From Cinnamomum chago (lineage: Eukaryota; Streptophyta; Magnoliopsida; Laurales; Lauraceae), in contig CP142453.1 of assembly GCA_038049695.1 (NCBI GenBank), positions 116,538,001 through 116,602,000 of the forward strand: a DNA stretch of 64,000 bases, in the 5' to 3' direction. Below the pieces are notes generated by a model, which was given only the letters and a program-made list of their open reading frames with translations, had not been told where the DNA came from and did not search any database. A program made the position numbers and the translations under genes. Below, in pieces: positions 10,611-21,938 of this stretch (position 1 is its first letter; each line of letters begins with the position of its first letter).

Positions 10611-12683
10611 ATTATATTTTTTCCTATTTATACACCTGTATAAAAAATAAGCATATTCATGTACCTATATTCAATATAAAAAATGCATCTAAACAAAAGT
10701 TAAGTTGTTAAATTAACAAACAACCATCACCATTTTTCATCAAATAATTCATCTCATTAACCAAATATTACAATCAATAATGATAGGGTCCCATATAAAT
10801 GTCCAATATACATAAACAAATAAAGAAAAAAGAATAAAACACCCCCAAGTCTGCAACCGACCCGAAAGCGTCAATCAATCTGCAATGAGAAAAAACAACA
10901 TTAGTATCTTTTCAATGAATTAAATTATAAATGAAAGATAAACATGTATATATAAATCTTTTCCTAAGTACGATTCACTACAAGTTATTTTGGCATTGAG
11001 AAACCTTTTGTTAATCACTTGACAAGAGTATCTGAATTGTGTTTATGGGGAAAATTCCAAGTGATAACTAGTACCGTTAGCAATCTCATAATCTTGAAAT
11101 CATTTTGCAGGTTTGTAGCAAGCATTCTCATGTGTTTGCAGAAGTTCAATGACTCATGAGGAACACAACACCATCATAGGCCTTTTGTTGGGGCCTGACC
11201 TGCAACAATCTCATGCAGTTGTACCACCTATGGGGATCATGAGAGGCTTAAGAGATGACCTTTGAATGAACCACAAGGCAACCAATCCAACATATGCTTA
11301 GGACCACCCAACCAAAGAAATTTCTGCACTATGTCCCACCTTGGCAGGGCCCATTTGGATGAATACCCTCCATCATGAAGATATAATGTGTGTGAGTTTA
11401 GCCCCACATTGCTTCTTATTCACACACTACTGCCCACATGAAAAGAAAGTCCAAGTTCTGCATTTAATCTGATTTTTTAAATGCGTAAAACATTCTTATT
11501 ATGCAACTGATCTAATGAGATACCACTTCACTTCATTCAAACACTAATATTAATTGAATTAGTCCAGAGGTATCGGACCATTCAACTCAAGCATCTAAAT
11601 ATTGAAGTATCCAAAAGATCAAAAACACCCTCGAATAATCCTTCATTCACATAAACTACTACTATTGTGCTTCAATTCCGAGAAGGCATGATCTGTATCC
11701 AGCTCCCAAACCTTGCAATATATAACATAGAAATGTTCATAGGACAAATACCTGTAGAGACAAAAAAAACCGATTCTTATGCTCTGAAAGTACACAAGTC
11801 CTTATTTACACAGAATCATATGATGGGATAAGGCTACAACGACGATCAACAATTCAAGAATGGGCTCGCATCTGATTCCATGGGGGGATATCAAACTTGA
11901 ACATCCTAAAAAATGAGGAATTCCATTGGCCCAAATCTTTGAGATTTAAATTGCCAAACATGGATTTTCCAAATCATTGGAGAAAATCAGTGAGGAATCT
12001 TGAGGATTTGATTCCCAAACATAACGTTAGGGACATTGGCAATCCGCCTCCTTTAATGAGGTAGCCAATAGGAATTCCAAGAATTATATCCCATCTGACT
12101 ACGATTGGCCAAAATGCAACTTTTCAAAGTATACTGAACATTTGTTTTCGCAATTTTTTTAAAATCTAAAAAAAAAAAAAACAATTATCGCAAAAAGCTA
12201 ACTTTTTGCAAGCTTTGGCATGGAACATAGAAATGGAAACCAAAAGTGCAATAATTGATCACGTTGTGAGAAAAGGGGACATTGGAGGCTCCATACACCA
12301 AGGACATTGGTTTTATTATCATTTTGTGCAAGAGAATTTTTGGCAGGTGACATCAAAGTCTGTCTTAATCAAGCTATGATGTCTTAAACACAAGACTACA
12401 CAAACCATCATCTTATGGATCAGAAGGAAGTTAAACATCTCATCTTTATTGATGCCAACTTAAAAGTTGTAAAGAATTTTTGTTAATTGTAGTCATTATA
12501 ACACCATATTGTTTCAACCATTTAAAACTTTCTTCCAAATTCTTCTCAGTTTCTTCTATATGCGTACAGAGTATTTAAGTGCTTTCATTTACAATGATGA
12601 AACTGATAATAAAATCTAAGTGGGAAAAGGATAACTTCATAATCTAATAGGGGAAAAATAGGCCCATAAAAGTACTTGCATAC

Positions 12684-12729
12684 CCGTCTTTTCTCGGCCT
12701 CAATTCGCTCTTCTTCCATCTGCATTTCC
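12684..12729 (-). pseudogene. Captured exon of plastid ribosomal protein bL9 (linker-helix exon)
   Basis: On the - strand, acceptor ttttccag|GGAAATG and donor CGG|GTATGC frame a 46-bp exon reading (K)EMQMEEERIEAEKRR. This continues the upstream bL9 exon in the correct phase (AA|G) and corresponds to the helix after the N-terminal domain of plant plastid bL9. No exon for the C-terminal domain was found further along, so the captured gene is incomplete. Confidence 0.75.
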
Positions 12730-14196
12730 CTGGAAAAGACAGATGCATGAGAATATAATTACCTTAGTCATACAAGTGATGGGGAGATTATTTCTGCAAT
12801 GATATGCACTTGAAGGGTTGTACCAAAAACCTTATTTACCATGACATTCATGTACTTTTTTGCTTGCAGTTTAATGCACCCTGATGCATAATGCTCAATT
12901 CTATCAAGTGAAGTACAAAATTTAAAATGGACAAAAAAAAAAGCTCACAATATTTATAAAGGATCATGTATAACAAAGTTTACACATTAAGCACTATATT
13001 GTACTTCAAAAGTTTAGTGGAGAACAATTGTGCAAATTAATGGATGGAAGACTAAATATATGAATTGGTGGTGTGGTTGTTCTAAGGTATGGAGGATAAT
13101 CAGGTCAAAGAAATAGTTAGGGCTAGTTTGGATACATGGGATCCTACCTTGGAACCCATGAAAGTGAGGATTACAAGAGATTCCAACATTGGTGTCTGAT
13201 TAAATCCTAAAATAATTCCTAATGGAGTCGGTCATGTCCATAGTTTTTGAGGAATCCTCCCATCTGCCAAAAGAGTTAATAACCTCTGTTTGCTGCCAAC
13301 AGGGTTTCATGCATCCGAAAGAGCCTCAGTGCCGTAATGTGATATGTTTTTCCAACATTTGAGAGAAATTATTGAACAAAACAAAGCTCAAAAGGGGAAT
13401 CTGTAAATAGAATCAGTGCAGTGGGTGAAGTGGAGACAAGCAGCTCAAAGAGACGAGAAAATTATGTTTGAGATTGTTTGAGCAATGCATGTGGAAGACT
13501 GGAAACAGCCTACTCAAGTATTTGCAAGTACTAGAACAACAAAAAGACAGACCGACAAAGACATCTATGGGTTCAAAATAGAGCTCACAGGGTTGACATG
13601 AAATAGGTAGGGTAAGACTTCAATGATGAATGAATAGAGTAAGACAACAACATACATCTGCGATATGGTGATTGTGATCATGCGCACATACACAGGCACA
13701 AGCAAGCGCGCACACACAACAGAGAGCTCATTCTCATGCAACCCGATTATAAAGTTAGGTTATAAGATGGCATATCTTATTTTATAGTTTATTAGTATTA
13801 GTAGAAGTCATTAAACCTAAATGATAGGCCTAAAATGATGAAGATGAAGATGAAGATTTGTTGACTCACTGATTAAGATCTTTTTTAAATTTATTCTTCT
13901 ATTCTCTTAGGCCAAATTATTGTGATATTATCCTAAGACAATCATCATCACCACAACCATCCTATCATCATCACCGCCACCATCCTATCCTTATCCCATC
14001 ATAATCCTGAGACAATAACTACCCAAATATAAATCCGCCACAATGCCCATTACCCAGATCATAAAATTGCAAATTAACAGAATAGTAACATTCAAAACAC
14101 CCATTCTTATTTTCTTTTCTTCTTCATTTTCATTCTCATTCTTGTTTCCAGCACAAAATAGAGCAGATATAAAAACCCATTTTAACAAAAACTCAC

Positions 14197-14345
14197 TTGA
14201 GTAAAAGGGCTGTGACAGACTGAGCCTTTCCAAAAGGATAAAGATAGTTCCTAAAGAACCCAGGTTTCACCTCAAGCAGCTGCCCCTTCTTCCCTAGTGG
14301 CTTCCCGGCCTTTCCATACTCTGGGACATCCTCTGTCAAGATTAT
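14197..14345 (-). pseudogene. Captured exon of plastid ribosomal protein bL9 (N-terminal domain)
   Basis: Read on the - strand from acceptor ttgtag to donor AA|GTGAGT, this 149-bp exon is fully open. It encodes [20 protein letters not shown] followed by [20 protein letters not shown] and [10 protein letters not shown], the rRNA-binding N domain of bL9 in its plastid form ([16 protein letters not shown]). Splice phase 2 matches the next exon at 12684-12729. bL9 binds 23S rRNA in the large subunit of the plastid ribosome. Here it lies inside a CACTA element without a start exon or C-terminal domain, so it is a transduplicated fragment. Whether it is transcribed is unknown. Confidence 0.85.
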
Positions 14346-14965
14346 CTACAAAATGAAAAACCCCAGATGAAGAAATCATCAGAAAAACAAACCGTAATAA
14401 GATCCAACACTTTTTATGTTTATGTTTCAACACTTTTTATGTTTCAACACTTGCCGCAGCTGCAGTATAGGCTGTTGGAAATTCACTGAATAAGATCCAA
14501 CAGAGAGGAACTGTAATAATAATTTAAACATATCGTAACTAATCGAACTTTGAAAATCTAGTAAATTGTGCTCTTCTGACATAAGAAACAGATCAAGTCG
14601 GTCTAACCCAGGGTAGGTTGAATCACTTTGGATCTCAATCAACTGTTGTTGAAAACTTTGAATAATGATCCAGCAAAGGTAATCACAGTCATTAACAGTC
14701 CCTTTAATTCGTTGGTGGAAAGGAGCATCTGTTCAATGACACTTGTATAAATTTGGAAGGGGGAAGGAGAAAACTGAACGAAGCTGATAAAACATCAAAT
14801 TTTAACATATATCTCTATCACAACAGTTTCTTATTTCTTTTTGTAATTTTATTGAGTACATTTGGGTGGGTTGGCCCAGTATGTCTATTAGAGAGGACAG
14901 ATTCATGTAACATCAAAGTAGGGCATTCATGTTTGGCAGTAAATACTAAGCTTTTGAATACTGAC

Positions 14966-15075
14966 CCATCAATGCGATATCTTTCCCTTACATCAATTCG
15001 GTGTGGAGAAGTGAAGAGTCCAGTTCGAAAGCCACATTCCCGTAAAATTGCCTCAGAAAATGCACATGTCGAACC
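14966..15075 (-). pseudogene. Captured exon of folylpolyglutamate synthase
   Basis: On the - strand, acceptor attgcag|GGTTCG and donor GATGG|GTCAGT bound a 110-bp exon reading GSTCAFSEAILRECGFRTG, LFTSPHRIDVRERYRIDG. This is the region just after the ATP-binding P-loop (GTKGKGSTC) of FPGS, which adds glutamate tails to folates. The first glycines of the loop belong to a preceding exon that is not present. One change from the family is visible: SPHR where SPHL is usual. The exon is open and its splice sites are intact, but a single exon cannot encode an enzyme. It is on the same strand as, and upstream of, the bL9 exons. Confidence 0.85.
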
Positions 15076-15158
15076 CTGCAATATGATTCCTTTAAGAACA
15101 AGAGCATGTTTTTCAACATTTTAAATTAAGATGCGTTCGTCTAAATAAAATAATGAAC

Positions 15159-15236
15159 TGGCAGCCATCACCTCCAGGTTGGTTGAAACTTAATACAGAT
15201 GGGAGTACATTTGGGAATCAGAACCATCCAAGAAGG
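15159..15236 (+). pseudogene. LINE-type RNase H domain fragment
   Basis: The + strand reads WQPSPPGWLKLNTDGSTFGN and then decays. 'P..GW.K.N.DGS' is the start of the RNase H-like domain at the end of plant LINE polyproteins, with the first catalytic Asp in TDGS. It is interrupted after about 26 codons by a foldback MITE-like sequence (about 15240-15430). Confidence 0.6.
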
Positions 15237-15239
15237 GGG

Positions 15240-15432
15240 TCACTATAAAAAAAATGTGACTCTAGCTTTCTCAGGTCCATGTAGGGCCCTCAATGGGCTG
15301 GATCCAGGCATAAGATAAATGAATATTTGAATGCGCCCAGCCCGTCAGTCCCTATCCAACCAGTGCAAAATCTGGGCTTGAAACGACTTAGGCTGGACCC
15401 ATTGATAGCCCTAGGTCTGAGGAAGTGCGAGT
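15240..15432. repeat. Imperfect foldback (MITE-like) sequence
   Basis: The segment near 15262-15305 (tctcaggtcc...caatgggctggatcc) is the imperfect reverse complement of 15378-15425 (ggctggacccattgatagcc...gtctgagg). About 190 bp in total lie within the LINE fragment. It resembles small non-autonomous DNA elements; no clear target duplication was seen. Confidence 0.45.
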
Positions 15433-16889
15433 TGAATAGAACAAGAACTTGGCTGTTATAAGAGGGGCTAAAATATTTCTAGGGGCATTCTTCAGTCCTC
15501 ATTGTGCATAAGGGGGGATTTAGTCCTGCTCTCATGCAGGCAGAATGAAAAGCAAATGAACATGAAGATTCTACTTCGTGGCAGCAAGACTAAAAAATAC
15601 AAGCATACTTAGAGTCCATCCAAGAAGTGATATGTTAATTAGCTGGAGCAGGAGTAGGAAGGGCTCATTCAGGAAGTATGCAATTCCATCCACATTTAGC
15701 ATTATATGATTTTGTATGGCCATACTTGTCCAAGATCTCATTGGGCTACTGCTCATGTACTATGGTTTTGCCTCTTTTTTTTTCTCTTCCTTTCTCTAAT
15801 GCCTTGGGTAGTCCTCAAGCAATTTTCAAGGATTCAATGCTGAGAAGATCTTCAGCCATCCTGATGTTGTTGCTGAACACTGCCTTATGAGAAAAGGAGA
15901 ATGAAAAACAAAGAAGCATTCCCATTTATACTTAGCATACCATACCAAAAATGAAAGTCAACCTTCATCTTCAAACACCTCCTCAGTCAATTAAGAGTAA
16001 TAAAGAAAGAAATAGCAACAAAATAGGAAAACAAGAGAGAGATGACACACAGAGAGCCAAAAAAAAAATATTTCTTGAGTTGACATAAGAAAACCATCCT
16101 CCTATAGTTGTAACCAACTTAAAAGAAAAGATTTCCTTATTTGATGTTTTACTTTCTTCCAAAACCATATCACTTTCTGTTGAGGGGAAAAAAAAAGAGT
16201 AAGAAGTTACCAGATGGAATTATACTGGCTTTGTGATTTGCCCAACATTGACGAGTTTGCTTATAAGAAGACCAATCTATTTACCACTTTTAGTAAGATC
16301 ACTTCCTCTTACATTACCAATTTAAATGTCTTCTTGTCTTCTTGCCTTCCAATTTTTTTTTTAATCATGATATATTCTTGATACATTATTTCAAGTTCAA
16401 ATTTAAATGCAGGCTATTGAGGGGGTGGGAACCCAGATCTATTGACCCGTGTCATAGACTGACTTGATCAGTGGTTGTCCGCCTATGGTTTGCATAATTT
16501 CCCATCCACATGTTCTTCATTTTTCCTAGTTCTGATACATTGGTCATTCTCTTTTCCTAATGGTTCTCATCTTAATTGGCTACATGCTTAACAACATTCT
16601 AGTATAGAGGTGATGAATCGAATGAGACCTAAGGGCATTTCAAATATCAAACTGATTAGGTTATTTTATCCCTTTGATCTATAGCCCTTAAATTTAGTCT
16701 TTTAAGAATGCATCATTTTATTTGACATTTGAATCAGTTCAGCCATGAAATCACAGAATCCTTCTGCAACAAACAGATCTAAAAACGCAAAAACCTTCGG
16801 AGGGGAATTCTATAATCCAATCCAACATAATCTGATATAATCCAAAATAATTAAAAACACACTACAACAGTATACACATTTAGCAGACA

Positions 16890-17530
16890 CAGAGGAAGCA
16901 GAGCGCTGGGGAACGAGGGAGAGAGAGAACAGAGAAAAAAGAGAGGAGAGGGGAAATGGTGCGCGGTGTGTGCGGAGTGCAGGAAGAGGGAGGGGTGTAC
17001 CTGGCGTAGGGGAGGCGTCCTGCGGCGCGAGGAGGAAGATGAAGGCTCTGCAGGCGTCCGGGGGCGGCTGCTGTGGTCGTCGTGCGCCTGGGAGAGGTCT
17101 GGAGAGGGAGGCAGAGATGGAAAGGGAGATGGAGAGAGCGATAGAGAGCGAGAGGGCAGAGAGGGTCCGACAGATTGGAGAGAGCGAGAAATAGGAGAGA
17201 TCAGAGAGGGTAAGAGAGAGAGAGAGAGCAGAGCAAGAGAGAAGATGGAGAGAGCGAGAAATCGGAGAGATCAGAGAGGGTAAGAGAGAGAGCAGAGCAA
17301 GAGAGAACGAGAGAGAGCAAGAGAGACCAGAGAGGGTAAGAGAGAGAGCAGAGCAAGAGAGGGCGAGAGAGAGCAGGAGAGATCAGAGAGGGTAAGAGAG
17401 AGAGCAGGAGAGCGAGAGATCCAGCGAGCGAGATAGAGAGAGCAGAGAGAGAGGAGAAAAGGGGTGAACTGGCCGAGAGAGAGAGGATAAAAGGCGGGAG
17501 AGGGGAAACAGCGGGAGAGGGGAAACAGAG
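16890..17530. repeat. Purine-rich (GAGA)n low-complexity tract in the CACTA element
   Basis: About 640 bp consist of GAGAGAGAGCAGAGCAAGAGAG-like repeats on the + strand (CT-rich on the - strand). The stretch 16960-17100 is more complex and GC-rich; on the - strand it could be a 5' exon ending CGCCAG|GTACAC. The overlapping ORFs on both strands are by-products of composition. Its position, ahead of the captured - strand exons, would suit a 5' leader or promoter of a chimeric transcript, but that is inference. Confidence 0.6.
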
Positions 17531-17547
17531 AGGGGGAAAAAGCCCTT

Positions 17548-18020
17548 TACCGACGTTTTTAATAACAACGTCGGTAAAATTGCCCTTTGCCGACGGTTTC
17601 AAAACGTCGGCAAAAGTATTTCCCTTATTTTTAATAAATTTAAAATTTTATTTTAAAATTGGCCTTTCGCCGACGTTTTAACTAAAAATGTCGGTAAAAT
17701 ATAGAATTTCAGCCACGCTTAATAAAAAATGTCGGCAAAATTAAATTTACCAACATCTACAAAACGTTGGTAAAAATTTATTTTTTATTTTTTATACAAA
17801 TTTTTTTACTTTTAAAAAGGGCCTTTTACCTACGTTTCTCACAAAAAAACGTCGGTAAAGAATAACTTTTAGCGACGTTTTTAAAAATTCGTCGGTAAAA
17901 ATGTTTTTTACCGACGTCATTAAGAAAAACGTCAGTAAATTTTAATATTTACCGACGAAAAAAAAATGCTTCGGTAAAAAATATTATTTACCGACGAATT
18001 TAAAAAAACGTAGCTAAAAG
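17548..18020. repeat. Right subterminal repeat array of the CACTA element
   Basis: Repeated TTACCGACG ... CGTCGGTAAA units match the motif of the left array, with spacers of 40-70 bp and several decayed copies. They run up to the right terminal inverted repeat that ends at 18037. Confidence 0.85.
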
Positions 18021-18624
18021 TGCAATTTCTTATAGTGAGTACACATCTTGAAGATCTTGTCATCATTTTGAAAAATAAAAGTAAAAAGGCATCTTACTTT
18101 CTCCACTAAATTATAGAAAAGCACCAACTTTTTATGCAAGAAGTCAAAAAGATGTCCTACCAATTCTTTAAAGACAAAATACAATTATAATCCTCTTATA
18201 TTTTATTCTCTCTTAATTAAATGTTTTATATCACTTTTACTTTAATAGTAAATTGTCAAATGGGCTTCAATCCAACCAAAAAGCGAGTCATTTTGGATAT
18301 CTTGTAGCACGCTGGAGCCCTCTTGTAATCAAATCAACTTCCTCACACTCGTTGTTCCCAATGATTGACACAAGCCTCAATATGACACTAGTCCAACCAT
18401 ACTCACTTTTGGATTAAAATCCAAGAAAAATAAAAGAAAGTTCCATAGATCAAAGAACTACCATGAATCCATGAGGTGTGATTGATAATTTGATATGTCC
18501 CAAATGGGTCACAACACAATTACAAAGAGGTGTCAAGGGAGGGTGTGCTCAGGAGAGGGTGAGCCCCTTGTAAATATAACCACCTTAATAAGTAGCAATT
18601 TTATAAATGTATATGAAGTTATCT

Positions 18625-18808
18625 CATGCGTCGACGGCTTTTGATGTCAACATTGACCCCACTCCTACAAAGACTTCCAATTACTAAGAAAGGGCGGCCA
18701 GCATTTTATTTTATCCCATGCGTCGACGGCTTTTGATGTCAACATTGACCCCACTCCTACAAAGACTTCCAATTACTAAGAAAGGGCGGCTAGCATTTTA
18801 TTTTTACT
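18625..18808 (+). repeat. 92-bp tandem duplication
   Basis: The unit starting catgcgtcgacggcttttga occurs at 18625 and again at 18717, nearly identical (a ggccagc/ggctagc difference). It is a recent local duplication in non-coding DNA. Confidence 0.9.
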
Positions 18809-19171
18809 CGTGAGTTGATCAATATTCTTTGCGCACTATCCAAAAAGGTCTATGAGTGGGATTCCACGTCTGGTGCAGAGAATTAGTAAGGTGTAGAAAA
18901 TAGCGACAAAATAGAGGGCCCTAGATGATAATGAAATTTTACACGACTTTTAGATTTGCAGAAAACACGGAATGTAACTGTGGAAATAATTTGGATGATA
19001 ATGAGATTTTTTTTGAAGGTGTGCTTGGATAAATACATAATATAATATTAATAAATTTAAATATTGTAAGATTTTATTATTATAGAATAAGATAGTATCA
19101 AATTATTATCTTGTATCACTTATGGTGTTTGGTAATTTTTACAAATCTCAATATGTCTTTTAAGTGTTTGG

Positions 19172-19172
<1 letters not shown>

Positions 19173-19213
<41 letters not shown>
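19173..19213 (+). repeat. (AT)n microsatellite
   Basis: About 20 uninterrupted AT dinucleotides. Confidence 0.95.
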
Positions 19214-19215
<2 letters not shown>

Positions 19216-21805
19216 CACGATGATATACTGAACAAGAAATAGAAAGAAAGTAATAAATTGACCCAATGCATGACCTAGTTTTTAGTCATCACAAGTATTA
19301 ATAATCATGGTAGGACCCATCTATTGTTAAAAATTACATGATTAAATGTTAACACCATGAGATCCAAGCAATGTTGTTTTAATTAAGGTGGGTCTACCAA
19401 ATATTGGTAATCATAGTATAATACATCTAATAGTGATTCTCACAAACGACCCTATCTATTTATTTTTTTTTAGTTTTTTTGTAAAATCTTATCAAATGTC
19501 AGGCATCATTGGTTAATTCATCTATAAGAAATCATTGTGGGACTCATTTGATGTTGGTAGTCATATTAACACTAGAGAGCTATCAAAGAGTGAGACCCAT
19601 TTAATAATGACAAATTGATAGTTGCAATCACACAATTTAATCTTGGCATTCGGTTTGAGACCCGTTTGATTTTGCTACTATGGGACCCACCTAATATCGG
19701 TAATTACAATGAAAGCCCTTAGTATGACATTTGTAAGCCGGACTAACCTAATATTGATAATTAACAAGGGCTATGTAATCGTGATATGGCTAGAGGACCA
19801 CACATTAAATTTGTAAATATTGTGGGGCCAATCTATTAATATTGGGAGACATAATTGCACTCCTATAAGAATTATGGATGTTAAAACTTATAGTCGGCCA
19901 CTATGATTAATAGTTGCTCACGAACTCTCCAATAGTTTTTATTAAAACTCTCCATTCATATTAGAAAAGATTATTTTAACAAAAGTTCATTTTATACAAC
20001 ATATCTTTGAATAATCTATATATATGAAGGTTTTTGAAAGAAAGTGAGATATTGCAAAAGAAAAAACTTTCTAAATTATTCAAATACCTCCTTAGAGCTA
20101 AAACATGGTGGGATAGTATTTTCACCATTTGTAACATTATAGTTCGATGTAATTGAAATACCGTCAGTTGTATCCAGGCACACTATCTAAGTCCGTCGCA
20201 ATGCAACTGAGAATTGATTTAGTGGTTGATGCGAGAGAGATGTCTAACCAATGAGCTATCAATGTATTGGTCAAAGTTGGATAGCTCGGGACTTGGACTC
20301 GATTCATCCAATACAAGATTCGTGACTCGGACAGAGTCAACGCGGTGACTCGATAAAGTCATGTCTTTTTAAAACTATTTTACAAATAAATCATATAATT
20401 ATAAAATACAATTATACATTTGTTTACATGCAACCATGATAATAAATTAAAATTAAAAAAATTATATATATATAGGAAAAATATTATAATAAGAAAATAA
20501 ATGAAAAAGATCGCATATTACATAATTTGTTAGTCCAAATATCGAATGTAAAATATCATATATAAGTTTCAAATTACATTCCAATCATCATTTTTAAATT
20601 GCTGGCTCATGAGTGGTTACTTAAAAATAAATATCAATTGTTTAAAATCAGATCTACCTATCAAATGGTTCAAAAGTAAATGAATTACTAAACTGAGGTG
20701 ACTTAGCTGAGTCTCCACTATATTTGACTCGGTCCTTCTTGAAAACAAGATGACTCGGGATAGTCTAGAGTCAATTCGAAGAGTTTTCCAACCATTGTAT
20801 TGGTTATATCGTAAAATTTATCACATGTGAAATTAAACTCTTGGGTGTTAGATGCAAGAAAGCTAGCCTACACAAGCAAAAAGAAGTAGCGCACGTGGTG
20901 GGAAGTAGAGCCCACATGTGTGGGAAAAGTGGCCTGGTGACATGCTGGGTTGTCAACCAATGGAGCAACCACTTGTAGTCCTTTTAACTGTCTGTTCTGA
21001 TATATGATTGTTGTGATGCTTAGTTCTGCAAATGATCAATTTACCCACAAATCAACGGTGGGGATTACATCTTCAGTACTAAATCAGGAGCCATCTAATG
21101 GAGGAGAAAGCGGCATTCACCGGTCCCATTAGCTACAATTGAACCGAGCATAGTCCTGCAGCAATGGCAGTTCAAGTATGCACATGGTTACTATTGGGTA
21201 AGAAGTAAATTGTGTGACAACAAAAGTGCGACTTGGGACACAGATAATTCGATGTCCCATGCAAGGATTAAACATATGGAGGTGTATCATCACTTCATTA
21301 AAAGAAAATCTTATGTGATTATTGCCGATATCGAGTAATAAACAAATTGCTGGCACTTTTATGAATGAAATAGTACCAATTAAAATTTGACTCGTTTCGT
21401 AGACAACTTGGCATGACCAAGAAAAAAAAAAGCCAGCATTGAGAATCAATGATAATTTAAAATTTAATTATCTATGTATCATGTATAAATTTAAGTTTCG
21501 GCATAGCTGAAGATAGAGGGTGGTAATCTTATCTTAATAAATAAGATAGTGCTGTTTTTTTCTTTTCATAAGTTCTTAATTAATGTGACAAGATTTAGTG
21601 GGGATAAGATGATTCATTTAGAGCTCATCTTATTTAATTGAAAAATCTATAAATTGATTTCACTGTAAAGAATGCAACTTATGACTCAATATAAGGTGGA
21701 GAGTAACTACTCCCAAGTTCATCTCCTCAACTGTGTTTCTTACTATTATTTTTCTTTATTGAACAAGTACTTTCTCCAGCATTTACAAATGCATAGGCAA
21801 TAAAT

Positions 21806-21813
21806 TATAAAAG
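21806..21813 (+). promoter_or_regulatory. Putative TATA box of CYP706 copy 2
   Basis: TATAAAAG lies 126 bp upstream of the ATG at 21939. It is in a block conserved upstream of copy 3 (ataaattatataagaagca, 28442-28460). The conservation between diverged copies and the spacing support a core promoter; the transcription start is not determined. Confidence 0.5.
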
Positions 21814-21938
21814 AAAGAAGCATCAATCTAACATCATGAGGCCCGGTCTTGTCCTGGTACTAGTTATATCAGAATGGTCTCCCATGTATTTGTACTGTAA
21901 TTTCTCCTCCCGGTGAAAGATAGGATTTCTTGAGCTGC

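Larger units (their letters stand above)
9961..18037. mobile_element. Complete non-autonomous CACTA element carrying captured exons (Pack-CACTA)
   Basis: The left end starts CACTAAAACAAACTG, and the reverse complement of the right end starts CACTATAAGAAATTG. The terminal inverted repeats match at 23 of 29 positions. Immediate flanks are AGT (9958-9960) and AGT (18038-18040), the 3-bp target duplication expected for CACTA elements. Both ends are packed with ACCGACG/CGTCGGT subterminal repeats (about 9985-10560 and 17548-18010). No transposase-like ORF is visible inside. The interior instead carries - strand exon fragments of folylpolyglutamate synthase and plastid bL9, a LINE RNase H fragment, and a purine-rich tract near the right end. 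Mobility would need a transposase in trans. Confidence 0.9.
18038..21900. other. A/T-rich intergenic region, no gene
   Basis: No protein family is recognised in any frame. Contents noted: a 92-bp tandem duplication, an (AT)n microsatellite, decayed 'gggacccatctaatattggtaat' repeats (19290-19870), and scattered 'tgactcgg' motifs (20280-20760). The last 200 bp are the CYP706 copy 2 promoter. Confidence 0.6.

Noticed and set aside
16966..17602. ORFs on both strands in the GAGA tract
   Set aside because: Open frames are caused by simple repeats; the products are Arg/Glu/Gly- or Ser/Leu-rich with no domain.
9961..18037. Complete functional bL9 or FPGS gene at this locus
   Set aside because: Only isolated exons are present; start exons and C-terminal domains are missing and the whole lies between CACTA termini.
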